A stretch of DNA of 64,000 nt from Trichosporon coremiiforme (taxonomy: Eukaryota > Basidiomycota > Tremellomycetes > Trichosporonales > Trichosporonaceae). The notes below the pieces were generated by a model. That model worked only from the letters and a program-made list of their open reading frames with translations, was not told the DNA's origin and ran no database searches. Below, piece after piece: positions 44,530 to 55,438 of the stretch. The stretch covers positions 1,878,801 to 1,942,800 of the forward strand of contig BCJJ01000004.1 in the NCBI GenBank assembly GCA_039545355.1, in the 5' to 3' direction. The position numbers and the translations under genes were made by a program. Each line of letters starts with the position of its first letter. Position 1 is the first letter of the stretch.

Positions 44530-47500
44530 ATGCAATACCTCTCCCGAGCGTACAACTATTGTAAGCTAGAGACCGAGTTGGCTGGAGCTGACAACAGACT
44601 CGGGGATCAACCCCGCCACTCTCTCCGGTGCGATCGACATCATCGTGGTCAAGACGCATGATGAGGAGGTGAGTCCGCCCCAGCACCCTTGTCCAGATCC
44701 CACGATGTACAATCGTCCGCCCCCTCCTCCCCCGCCCCTTCATTTCACGCCCGCACGACGCCCGCTAACATACAGACCGGCGAGGAGATCCTGAACTGCT
44801 CCCCCTTCCACGTCCGCTTCGGCAAGCTCCAGGTCCTGCGTGCGGGTGAGAAGCGTGTCACCCTCAGGTTGCCGAACAACCTGCCCCCGCCTCATGTTGC
44901 GCCGTTCAGCATGAAGGTCGGCGAGACGGGAGAAGCGTTCTTCGTCCTTGAGACGGAGGAGGAGGTGCCGGAGGAACTTATGACGAGTCCGGTGGTCATG
45001 GCTACGGACGTGAGTGAGCCCGAGGTGCCCAGCACCGAAGGCGAACCGAAAGGACCGGTGGCGGCACAGAACCTCAACTAACATTGCAGGCTGAAGGAGA
45101 CCATCTTGGACACACACCGAAAGTGGAGCCCGCCGAGATCGCCGGCTCGTCGATCACGAAGCAGCCGTTCGGCGCTACGGAGCAGCAGGTTAGCCACGAG
45201 GGCCACACCGAAGTCGGTACCCAGCTGGAGGAGGTCGAGCCGCTCGACCTGAACGACTCTATGGACTCGGGCGTCGAGCGCGACTCGCTGAAGAGCGACG
45301 ACGGGCACGACTCAGAAGACGACTCGGCGATCTCGCCTCTGAACGGCGCCCCGCCGAAACCGGGGTCCACGCGTCATCGACGCCACTCCTCGACGGTGTC
45401 CAAGGACAAGCAACCGCCGAACCCGCTTGAGGCCGAGCCGGGAGAGGACACGACGCTCCCGATCCGCGACTACCGCCTGAACATGATGCACTCGGACCAC
45501 GAGGACATGAAGCTGCCCAAGGTGCCGAAGGGCGCGCATGACGGACCAGACGTCAAGTACGGCAAGGACATTGTGCTGGACATGGACGGGTTCCACGGCG
45601 ACGACAAGGAGAAGCTGAGCAAGCGGCGGTCATTGACGTCGTCGCCGAAGCGGGACGGTGCCAAGGGGCACGACTCGGACGGCGACGCCAACTTGGAGGG
45701 CGTGCCTCCCATTGCCCCGCCCGACGCCCTTCCCAGCTCGCCCATCGTGCCCAACTCGCCGCCCTGGCGTCCCCAGCCCGACAGCGTGACGAACGAGCAA
45801 GTCGAGGCGCTCGTGGACGACCTGATGGCGAGTGATGGTGGCGACTTGCCCGCCTCCATGGCGGCGTTATCGCTCGAGGGCGAGCGACCGCGGTCTCCGC
45901 CCCTCCTCCGCCCCGAGTCCCCGGCTAGGAGCCGGTTCGACCGCGGCGCCTCGGAGCCGCCAGACGTGCGCCGGCCGACGTCCCCGACCGGAGCCGCAAA
46001 CTCGCAGATGGACTATGCCTGGGACTGGGGCAAGATTCCCGAAGGCGAGGAGGCGGACATCCGGCCGTCGGCTCACCGCTCGGAGAGTCTGCCCGTTGCG
46101 CCGGCTGATGGTGCCGAACTCGTTCCCCGTGCCAACCTCCATAGTGTCGAGGAGGATCCTTGGATGTTTGCGCTCTCGCTCGACGGGCGCGAGCACCTCT
46201 TCGAGCTGAGCCTGTGCGGAGACGAGAACTTTGCGCCGTTCGGCGAGGCGACGGACGACGAGGTGCACGAGTTTGTCGACGCGCGTGTGAGCTTTGAGCG
46301 GTTCATGTCCGACGCGACCATTGCCGACGACCCGCGCCTCACTGTCTTCTTTGACGGCAAGTACTTCACATGGAAGACGGCGTACCACCTCCTCTTTGCG
46401 CTGAGTATCTACCGCCGCTCGCTGAAGAACACGGAGCGCAAGCAGCCCGAGCCTAAGCGGCAGGGATACGGGTGGAGCAGGTGGTGGCGGCGCGGCACCG
46501 AGGAGCCTGCTTCGCCCGAGCCCGCCATCTCGCGCACGGTCAGTGCGCAGGCGGTGCTGGACAAGGACAAGGAGAAGGACGCCAAAGATAAAGAGGAGAA
46601 GAAGGACGACGGCGAGCCCAAGAGCGACACGGAGGAGGAGCTGGTGCCAGACGACGGGAAGCACTATGCCAAGACGCTGCGTCTGTCGTCTGACCAGCTG
46701 AAGCAGCTCAACCTCAAGCCGGGACCGAACACGATCCAGTTCTCCGTCACGAGCTCATACTCTGGTTTCGCGGTTGTGTCGGCTCGCATCTTCCTGTGGG
46801 AGGACACGGACCAGATTGTCATCTCCGACATTGACGGGACGATTACGAAGTGAGTGCAGCTGGCATGCTGACGGGGAATGCTGACCAAATGCAGGTCCGA
46901 CGCGCTCGGACACGTCTTTGCCGCTATCGGTCGCGACTGGACGCACATCGGCATCGCCAACCTGTACACCGACATTTGCAACAACGGGTACAAGATCATC
47001 TACCTGACCGCCCGAGCCATCGGACAGGCAGACAGCACGCGCGAGTACCTGAAGACGATCGTGCAGGGCGACTACCGCATGCCCGAGGGACCGGTGATCA
47101 TGAGTCCCGACCGGCTCATGGCGTCTCTCCATCGCGAAGTGATCCTCCGCAAGCCCGAATTGTTCAAGATGGCGTGTCTGCGCGACATCCAGCGTCTTTT
47201 CGGCCCGCACGCAAAGGACGCCTTCTTCGCCGGCTTCGGCAACCGTATCACGGACGCCATGTCGTACCGCTCAGTAGGCATCGGGAGCGGCAAGATCTAC
47301 ACCATCGACTCGACGGGTATCATCAAGACGGAGCTGCTGCAGTCTGCGCACAAGGGGAGCTACGTCGGCCTGAACGACCTCGTCAACGAGGTCTTCCCCC
47401 CCGTCAAGACCAAGGCCAAACCGGAATACACCGACTTCAACTACTGGCGCGACCCGCTGCCTGATATCCAGCTGCCGGACCTGAACCCGCCGTCGCCTGC

Positions 47501-47954
47501 CCTCTCTGCGCGCTCGGATGGGAGCGCCCGCTCGGGATTGTCTTACATTGGCCGACTTGCCGGACTCGGCCGCCGCAGCTCCAGGGCAGACAGCACGCCG
47601 CGCCCGTCTTCGCCGACGTCGAACCCTTCGACTCGCCCCAGCAGTCCCCTCATCGGGCCAGCGATCACGTCGACAGACCTGTCCTCGGCCGACGAAGCAG
47701 AGGAGGACGAGGAGGACTGGAAGCGGCACATCCGCCGCCCCTCCAGTCCGGCCAGTATGCCCGGCAGTTTTGACGATGGGGCCGCGTTCCCCGAGAGTTG
47801 GCTCGACGAAGGCCGCCAGTCCACCGAGGGCAGCATCACGGGCACGCAGACTAGGCGGGAGCCAGAGCCGGAGAATTACAACTACGACGAGGACGACGAT
47901 ATCTTTGACGACGACATTTTGGCGACGGGCGAAATGGCGCGGGTGCCGTTCTAG
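44530..47954 (+). CDS. PAH1: Lipin-type phosphatidate phosphatase
   Basis: Exons 44530-44560, 44599-44669, 44776-45009, 45090-46849 and 46895-47954 give 1051 residues. Pah1 is a Mg2+-dependent phosphatidate phosphatase that makes diacylglycerol at the ER/nuclear membrane for triglyceride and phospholipid synthesis. The N-LIP domain starts at residue 1 (MQYLSRAYNYYSGINPATLS, then GAIDIIVVK; FHVRFGKLQVLR). The catalytic HAD motif DIDGT (ISDIDGTITKSDALGHV, about residue 693) straddles the last intron. It is followed by GWTHIGIANLY-like DWTHIGIANLYTDICNNGYK, IIYLTARAIGQADSTREYL and GPVIMSPDRLM. The middle is acidic and Ser/Pro-rich, as expected for a phosphoregulated protein. The C-terminus is strongly acidic (YDEDDDIFDDDIL), like the tail through which yeast Pah1 binds the Nem1-Spo7 phosphatase. 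All catalytic residues I can check are present. Confidence 0.95.
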
Positions 47955-48759
47955 ACGGGCCGAGCGCGAAGCGCGAGGCGCACGAACTTGCCGAGCCCGC
48001 AGGGCGAGCAGGGCGAGGAGCAGCCTGACGGAAGTCAGGGGTGAGGGATATAGTGATTAGATGAGAGGGGACCAGGCACCCGAGCAACGCCTAGACATAG
48101 AGACATGTTTGCTACGTTATCAGATGCATTGTGATGTGGACAGAGCGAGGGCGAACGAAGCGTGAGCGCGTGCACGCTCGCGACACTTGGTCCGAGGTTC
48201 TGAGATTTGCGACCCGAGTAATCGAAATTGAGAACAGTGTTCCTTTGCGGCTTTGCCGGAATCCAGACCCGTTGCATGCCCATCCTTGCCAAACACCGGG
48301 GCTCGGTCAGATGCTCGCTCGTGTCGCTCGTGTCGCTCGCGTTGTTCGTGTCGTTCGTCTGTGCGGGGCCACAGATCTCGAGACAAGTGGCGCACACCTG
48401 CCCCACCTTGAACCTCGTAACGAGGCCGGTCTGTCGCCGTCATCAGCACGCCGACGCCGAGACGCGAACAAGCCCCACCCCCGCCGAACCTCAGTCAAGA
48501 CCAAGGCACCATGCATATGGACTGGACCATGCATATGAAAAAAAAAAAAACAGACTGGTACATTACAATATGCTCAAAATGTGGCTCTAGAGTAGAACTC
48601 GAAATTTCGTTACGCGTGATCATTCCCCTTTCCTCTCTCTCTCTCTCTCTCTCTCCCACTCTCTCAGTCGTGATCGTCATGTTGGCAGTTGAAAGCCGAG
48701 ATACTTGCGGGGCGTCGTTTCCGCCCACCCCCCCCCCCCGCGCGCTCCACTGGTCGCGC
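47955..48759. other. Convergent intergenic region with repeats and homopolymers
   Basis: About 800 bp between the stops of PAH1 (plus) and the transporter gene (minus). It contains one copy of a dispersed repeat (48298-48424), two copies of catgcatatg 18 bp apart directly followed by a run of 13 A (48538-48550), a CT run (about 48630-48655) and a run of 12 C (about 48728-48739). No gene is seen. Confidence 0.5.
48298..48424 (+). repeat. Diverged dispersed repeat, copy 1
   Basis: Three blocks here recur in the same order on the opposite strand at 52777-52867: ggctcggtcaga, a 25-bp identical core at 48355-48379 (including ctgtgcggggccacagatct), and cctcgtaacgag (48413-48424). This copy has an extra gtcgctcgt-type expansion between the first two blocks. 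No coding capacity or terminal repeats are recognised. Confidence 0.65.
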
Positions 48760-51468
48760 TCACGGGGACACGGGCGGCCGCTCCGTCGGAATAAAGGACC
48801 ACACCGTGCCCATCCCCATCATGATCGTGGACACGAACAGCACAACGTAGTGGAAGTATCGCCACGCCCTGTCGCCCGCCGTCTCGGGCGACTTGAGCAT
48901 GCGGGGCCCGAGACGCAGCCAGAAGCCGAGCGGGAGGATGATGCAGATGAGGAAGGCCGAGAAACTGCCCAGGAACGCGAGCACCTGTCCGAACCCGGGC
49001 AGGAGGACCGCCGTCGCGACACAAGTCACCGTGATCGCGATACGGCACGCGATGCGTCCGATGCCCTTCCTGCCCTCTGCCGCTGCGTCGGGCTCCTCGA
49101 CGGGCAAGGGGGACTTGGGCCGCTCGCCAATCGTGCTGTCGTCCTCGCCGAGATAGTCGCTAACTCCTGCGGTTGAGAAGACGCTGATGGCCGACTCCAT
49201 CGCGCCCGTGATGCTGTGCCTCCTAGGCCGCAGCAGGGGGGAGCGCAGGTGCTCGCCGCTGTAGCGCTCGCTGCGGGCGTACTCGGCGCTGGTACGGCCC
49301 TCTCGCTCGGCTTCGTGCTCCGCTTCACGGGCTGCGACGACCGCCGGCGCAGGAGCCAGGTTCAGGAATCCCTCGACGGCGACGTTAAGCGGTCGAGAGC
49401 AGAGGCCAAACTTGGTCAAGGGGGTCACGACGATCATCCACACCGCGACCATGTTGAGCGCGCGGGGGTAGCCGTAGTGCGGGTCGAGCATCTCGCGCGT
49501 GATCTCGTCAGACACGACGTCGCCGATCATGAGGTAGCCGGCCGCGCCTGAAATGAACGAGATGGCCGCGGCGATGAACTGTGGTGTCAGCGCGCAAAAC
49601 TCCATCGAGCTGGGAGTTGAGCCCGTGCGCAAGCCTGCCTGATTGTGGCCGCGTTGTCGTCGGTTTACTCACGAAAGCAATGTTGAAGATCCGGTCACAG
49701 CTCTCGGGCTTCTTCATGTCGCGGGCCACACTCGGAATCACAGCGTGCCCTCCAAATCCAGCAAGCACCAGGCCGACACTACCGAGCCAGTTGAGCTGGA
49801 ACGTCTCCGGTCCCATGCGCGTCGGTGCGGGGTCCATGATAGACCCGGGCGCCTTCGTCTTGTAGAACCCGTCAAAGACGACAATGGCGACGAGGACGAC
49901 CGTGGCGAGGGTCGACATGACGGAGGGGATGGACAGCATGCGCAGCGGCATGAACACGGTCGGCAGGATGAGGAAGAACCCAATCAGCTTGTAGGTGTCT
50001 GAGCTCAGGCGCGGAATGACAATCTCCATCGAGTCGCCGAAGAGCACGACGAGTGCGACGGAGAGGCCGAACAGCTCGAGACAGAAGCTGCTGTCAGCTA
50101 AACGTCCGGCGATCAACAGCTTAACCACTTACAGCCCGTTGACGACGGCTCCAGCCCAGGGACCGAAGGCCTTGCGCCCGATATCCGTGTACCCCGTGAG
50201 GAGCGGGTCGGAGAACATCATGCGAGCGAGGAGCTTCGCGCTGCGTTGTCAGCGTCAACCACCTTTCCGCAGCTTTTGCGCCCGCGACAGAAGCCGGACT
50301 CACGTATGACAGGTCAGGTACGAGAACGCGATCAGCATGAGCGTCCCCCCAATCCAGCCCGCGAACGAGAACGCAAGCGGCATGGACAGCAGTCCAATAC
50401 CGACGAGCACGGCGCACGCGTTGAACAGCTGGTATCGTCAGTTGCAACTCTTTTCTGCGATAACTCACAGTCTGTCCATCGCTCGACTCGCCGACGTGTT
50501 CCAGCTGCTTACTCCTGCGGCGCACGACGCTCCCCCTCCTCGCACCGGCAATGCTACTGCGACGCGACGAGACGGTCGGGGACAAGTGTCCGTTCGCCCA
50601 TCGCCTGGGCGTGGAGCGAGAGGGTCGCCGCGGCGACGGCTGCGCCTTCAGGAGCGGGGTCGATTCCGTTGGCCGCTCAGACGGCAAGGGCGCGTTGTCG
50701 GCTGGCGGCGTGCGGTCCTTGTCCTTTGCGTTCACGGGGCCGGGGAAGGGGTGGAGACCCAGTGATCCGCGCTGGGTATGGTATCGGTTACCGGTGTAGG
50801 TCTGGGGGCTCGTCGCCTCGACGTCGGGGAGGAGGCGGACTGGTGGCCGCGGGGTCTGAGAGCCGTTCGACCCGACGCTCGACGAGAGAACGGGCGGCGT
50901 GGTGCTGAACAGGCTCATGATTCCCCCGCGTTTGGCGGGGAACAGTGGTGTCGCGAGTGGTGTCGACTTGGGGCTGATCTCCTCCTCGCGTTCCGTCACT
51001 GTCGAGAGCGCGAGCGCGCCACCGGCCGGTCCCATGGATCGCTCCTGCGACTGCCGCACAGGGTCGGTCGGGAAGAACACCTCGCTAGTAGCGCTGTCAT
51101 CGTGTTCGTCGCCGCTCCAGGCCGACTCGGTGTCGTACTCGCCCGGCGTGCCCGTATCGGCGTCGCTGTCGTCGGCCGACCACTGGTAGTCGACGAAGGA
51201 CGGGGCCGAGGGCAGGCCACCGTTGAAGCGTTGCTGTGATCTGGAGTCTAGCAGCATTAGCTTACGGTCCCAACGTCGATGGAAGAAAGGAAGGAAGGCA
51301 GAAAGGGATGAGGGGTGACAGGACGTGATGGGAAGCGTGGTGGAAGATTTTGTTGTGATGGATGGACTCACAGCTGAAAACGAGCTCGAGGGAGGAGCGG
51401 ACGACGCCGTCCTTCTTCTGGCCTCTGGGGGCCTCGTTGGCGGGGATGGGGACGCTAGTCCTGACCAT
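48760..51468 (-). CDS. AVT1-like vacuolar amino-acid transporter (AAAP family)
   Basis: Exons are 51372-51468, 50469-51247, 50304-50428, 50133-50240, 49673-50090 and 48760-49578, all frames closing, for 781 residues. The first about 290 residues are hydrophilic and Ser/Pro/Arg-rich. The membrane domain begins with LFNACAVLVGIGLLSMPLAF, then SFAGWIGGTLMLIAFSYLTC, GYTDIGRKAFGPWAGAVVNG and FCLELFGLSVALVVLFGDSM. It continues with LNWLGSVGLVLAGFGGHAVI and later helices, with a long hydrophilic loop (about residues 590-680) before the last ones. The long N-terminus and the helix sequence fit the AVT1 branch (H+-coupled neutral amino-acid import into the vacuole in yeast) better than AVT3/4, but the substrate is inferred only. 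A start at 51468 is the first ATG giving an open spliced frame. Confidence 0.88.
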
Positions 51469-52485
51469 GGGATTGTTCGTGGGTAATCAGTCAGGAAGGA
51501 AGGAAGGAGGGAGGGAGGTGTGAGATGCGATGTGAGTGGGTGGGNGGGAGGGGTGCTGGGCGTGGGTCGTCCGTCGATCGGCACAAGGGCGGGTGTGTAG
51601 TGCGGGGGGTGCGGTTACGCGTCACGTGCGGGCTGGCGGCGATCGCAGGGTGCAGGAGGTCACAAGCCCCCGGTTGTTCGGGTCGCGCCCATCGCGCCCA
51701 TCTGAGCTTGATTCGCTTCCGTTGTGAAACGCAGCGGGGGCCCACCACAGACGATCCCCCACGTCCCTTGGCCTCTTCTCCAATGGGCACGCAGTCTCCG
51801 TGGCCATTCCGTTGCACCAAAACGCCAGAGATAAGCCACCACCTATCAGCCCCTTCTCCCTTCTTTGCCGTATCTGCCGTATCTCCAGGCCTGAAAACTT
51901 TCGGCTCAGAGAACCTTGCAAAGATAGCACACGGCTATGAAATGTGGGAACCGGACGGCTGCTCCAGCTTACAACCGATGATGCCGGAATGCTTCTCTGC
52001 AACTGCTGCAGACCGTTGATCAAACCCGACAAAGACCTTGGCCCAGCGAAAAGAACCGCTCGCCAGTTGGTCGATCGGCACATTGGCATGCCAAGCACTG
52101 TTGCAAGCGAAGCAAGCTCCGGGCCTCGCTTCGGCGCAGGAATTCTACGCGTCTACCAATCATCACAATCACAGAGTGTGGGCTCGCCGCCAACTCGTCG
52201 TACTACCGACGTTTTTCCCGGCCCCCCCGGACCACGCAGGACCAACAGCGCCGAAGCATACCCTACCACGGCCCCTACTGGTGCAACGGACCGGCACCTC
52301 GGCACCAAGAGCCGTGTATACCGTAGGCATCGTTAGGATCATCTATTTTTTCACCGGGTCAGCCGCGTTTTGCCGCTTGTGCCGCTCTACTTTTACTGGG
52401 TGAAAAGAATCTGAAGGCGTGCCGAAACCGCCGATTGGGTTTGACACAGTGAAAAGCCTAGCGGCGGCGCGGCCGGAGCCACCGC

Positions 52486-52520
52486 GGACCTAGGGGACCT
52501 AGGGGACTTAGGGGACCTAG
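52486..52520. repeat. 9-bp tandem repeat
   Basis: Four head-to-tail copies of gacctaggg, one with a c-to-t change. Each unit contains the palindrome cctagg. Confidence 0.8.
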
Positions 52521-52776
52521 CAGTCACGTTCTTTTCTCATTCCAGATCGTCTGCCTGCGGTGCCCTCCGCCGCACTCCGCCGGTAACGTGCACGGTATGC
52601 AGCGAACGGCGTGGACGGTGCCCCGTATCGAATCTGTCGACAAATGAGCCGAGACGATATGGCACGCCATACGTAGAAGAGAAATGGAGGCGTCGTTACG
52701 GCAGGAACATACGGTGCGTACGGTGCCCACGCTTGCCCGGTCTCCGGCTGCATTCCGCGTGACTGTCCATGCCTGG

Positions 52777-52867
52777 CTCGTTACGAGGCGAAAGGCCAAG
52801 ACCATGCTTCGGTGGGCACTTCTCTGAGATCTGTGGCCCCGCACAGACGACTGGTCTGACCGAGCCC
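52777..52867 (-). repeat. Diverged dispersed repeat, copy 2 (inverted)
   Basis: Reverse-strand counterpart of the repeat at 48298-48424. On the minus strand it reads ggctcggtcaga (52856-52867), the 25-bp identical core (52826-52850), and cctcgtaacgag (around 52777-52788) in the same order and at nearly the same spacing from the core (37 versus 33 bp). It lacks the gtcgctcgt expansion. This is more than chance similarity, but the element type is unknown. Confidence 0.65.
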
Positions 52868-55368
52868 GTGACTACCGGGAGGTGGGCGAGGCCCAGATTC
52901 ACTGGAATCACCATGCAGCATGCCCGGTTTGCTTCCCGACGCTCACTCACTCTGCACACACTCTTGACTCACTCTGCGATCTGACTCATAACAGACCTTC
53001 TACGGAACGGCACAACTTGCAGGACACGAGACGACCGATCAGAAGCCTGGACAATAGTACGTCTCCGACTCGCTGGCCCCTCACTCCTCGCCGGCCGAGC
53101 GCAGGTGCGCGTGTCGTTCCGTCGCGATGGAGAAGAGCAGAGCGCTCTCAGGTAAGAGCAGTTTTCTCGCAGCTGCTGGCCACTGTCGTCCACTCCCTGA
53201 GCGTGGGAGTACGGGACCGCTCGCCTGCACTGTGGGAGTTCGGTCGACGCGGGCCTGGCCGGACAGCAGCAGCCGTTTGGTAGCTCTAGCACAGCGTCGC
53301 CGCCGAGTGGTCCACTGGAAATGCGGGAGGGGGAAGCGGTACCGACCTGGACGGTGGAGGAGATGGAGTTAAAGCTGGGGCCAGGGCTGGGGCTACGGCA
53401 CTCTGTCGCTGGTGAAGCCGGCTCGGGGTCAGCGAGGGCCGAGTGGAGAGTCGAAACAGTCTCCCCGGGTCACCTGCTCCTTGCTTGATGCTCAGGGGCG
53501 GTCTCTTCCCTCACCAAGCAAACTGGCAAGGGGGTCACCATCTACAGCGGCCGTGGTCAAGAATGACTCCGCCTCCTTGTGCGAGAGCGAGGCAAGATGA
53601 CCCGGTTCAAGATGACGTGAACATGTGGGACTCTTGAAACAACCCGGAGAGCCAGACCAGTGAGCTGTTGACTTTCGACGCAGAGCGCACACAGTGAGCG
53701 CAAGGTGGAAGCTTTCGGAGCTGTGTCTTCGGGCTCGATTGGGGGCTCGGACCGATGACCGCTGTCGACGCATGTCGATCACGAGTGGGGGGCTGACCCC
53801 GAGCGATGGCGTGCACCCAGGGGTGCCTGAGGTGACAACCAGTTGCACATTTGGTGAGCTCGTGGGAGGTTGAAGAGGCAGAGCCGGAAGGGACGTAGTG
53901 TGAGCAGTACAAGTCGGTACGCTGAGGCTGGGCCGACGTCGGCCAAGCTAGCGATGTCTCACGCCTCAGCCCAGCGCCAAGTCAGGAATTTTATAAGCTT
54001 CGTTTATGATCGGACGTGAAGCTCTCCCACACCACACCGCCATACATGCGGAGCTCAGCGTTCAGCACGAAGACTGCTGCAGTAAACAGTACTTCCGCAG
54101 TTAGCAGTACTGCCGCAGTTTTGCATTTCTGTAACTGTGAGCAGGACGAGACGGTCAGGAGAGCGAGCCAGTACTCACGCAGCGAGCGAGCAATGCACTG
54201 CATATTAGCCATCACAACCCTTCGCCGCACCTCATCCCCGTATGAACTCCCCCAGACCTGCCGGTATATGCTCAGTCACGGTCTATGGACCAGTTGATAG
54301 TGACAGCGGCGCTGTCCTGATCACGACTAGTGCCTCGCCACTGCCCAGTTACCACTAGCTGGCCGGCCGATCCCCGCTGCAGGGTTGGCCGTGTCTGGTT
54401 CCCAGTTTCGACAATCAACCTAGCACGCATTGCAGGCACGACAGATTCGGCGACGTCGATCATGCCGGACCGCGGACCTTTCAGCTGAGTCCGAAACCTG
54501 GCGTGCTTGGCTAGCTTGGCTGGATCCAGACATGGCCAGAGAGCGGGCAATGGATGTTAGCAGGCATCGGCGCGGACAGCGCGGCGGCTAATGATTCCCT
54601 CGCCGCTATGCTGCGATGTCTGCTCCTAAACGCAATGCGAAGCACCAAGATCGTCGTCACATGCACCGTTGCCGTTGTATTTCCAGGGGAGCAGAGCTAG
54701 CGCAGTGCGCATGAAGAGTTTGTTCGCCCACTGGAATCATCACGGCATGGTCCTCTCGCTCGGAACGCGGAGCGACGTTGCGGTGTGCTCGAATGTGGGC
54801 GGTCACCGCCGTAGGGCACGGTACTGGGGCGAAGCACCGCTCTCCTCCAGGTCTCAGGTCGTGACATGGGTGACGCTGGCCGAAGGTAACGTACTCGAAG
54901 CAATGGAAGCTTGTTTTTGCCCGTCACGTTCGCACTGATTCAGTCGTCAGTCATCGGGACCCGTGTACCCTATTGGTGGTATGCAGCTTGCACAGACGAG
55001 CATGACGAGCAAATCTTATCAATTCTGCTGGGTGGTGGTGGAGGATCGAAGAGTGACGTTGTTCCTCGCTCGGACATTCAGGGATGGCCAAAAACGGGCA
55101 AGAGGGCAAGCATGTCTACATCCGAACTATGGTCCGCAGGGTCGCCCATTCGAACGCCGAAGGCGGTGCTCATCTGCTTCATTCTGCAGGATCACTGGGA
55201 TCTCGAAAGAGGGGTCAAGAGGGGGACAAGTCACCCCCTCTCCCTCGGGTCTCGCGCTGCATCGCACCCCGTCCGATTGTCAGACATGCAGGACGAGTTC
55301 AGGCGATGCGCCCGTCCATGTGTCCGTGCCCGCCGCCCAACGCCTTCGGCTCCGAACTCTCTTGGCAG

Positions 55369-55381
55369 CTTAAATAAAGCT
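55369..55381 (+). promoter_or_regulatory. Possible TATA element of the GMC oxidoreductase gene
   Basis: The sequence cttaaataaagc lies about 60 bp upstream of the start codon and stands out as AT-rich in GC-rich surroundings. A strong TATA-type promoter would fit an inducible secreted enzyme. There is no experimental support. Confidence 0.35.
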
Positions 55382-55438
55382 CTAACCCATAACCCAGATC
55401 CGTACCTTCCTCCCCTTTCTTTCCACTCTCTCTGCACC

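Larger units (their letters stand above)
51469..55438. other. Gene-poor 4-kb region
   Basis: About 4 kb between the transporter start (minus) and the GMC oxidoreductase start (plus). Base 51545 is an undetermined N inside a G-rich run. The region holds a 9-bp tandem repeat (about 52486-52520), one copy of a dispersed repeat (52777-52867), and short cagtact-containing repeats (about 54077-54120). Open frames on both strands lack domains and credible introns. It should include both promoters and may conceal decayed mobile-element sequence. Confidence 0.45.

Noticed and set aside
51622..52098. 158-codon minus-strand frame in the gene-poor region
   Set aside because: It lacks any recognisable motif and shows no coding-like third-position bias compared with real genes nearby.
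54911..55438. Upstream extension of the GMC oxidoreductase frame
   Set aside because: The frame is open for 176 codons before the chosen start, but it is featureless, contains the TATA-like element, and would bury the clear signal peptide at 55439.
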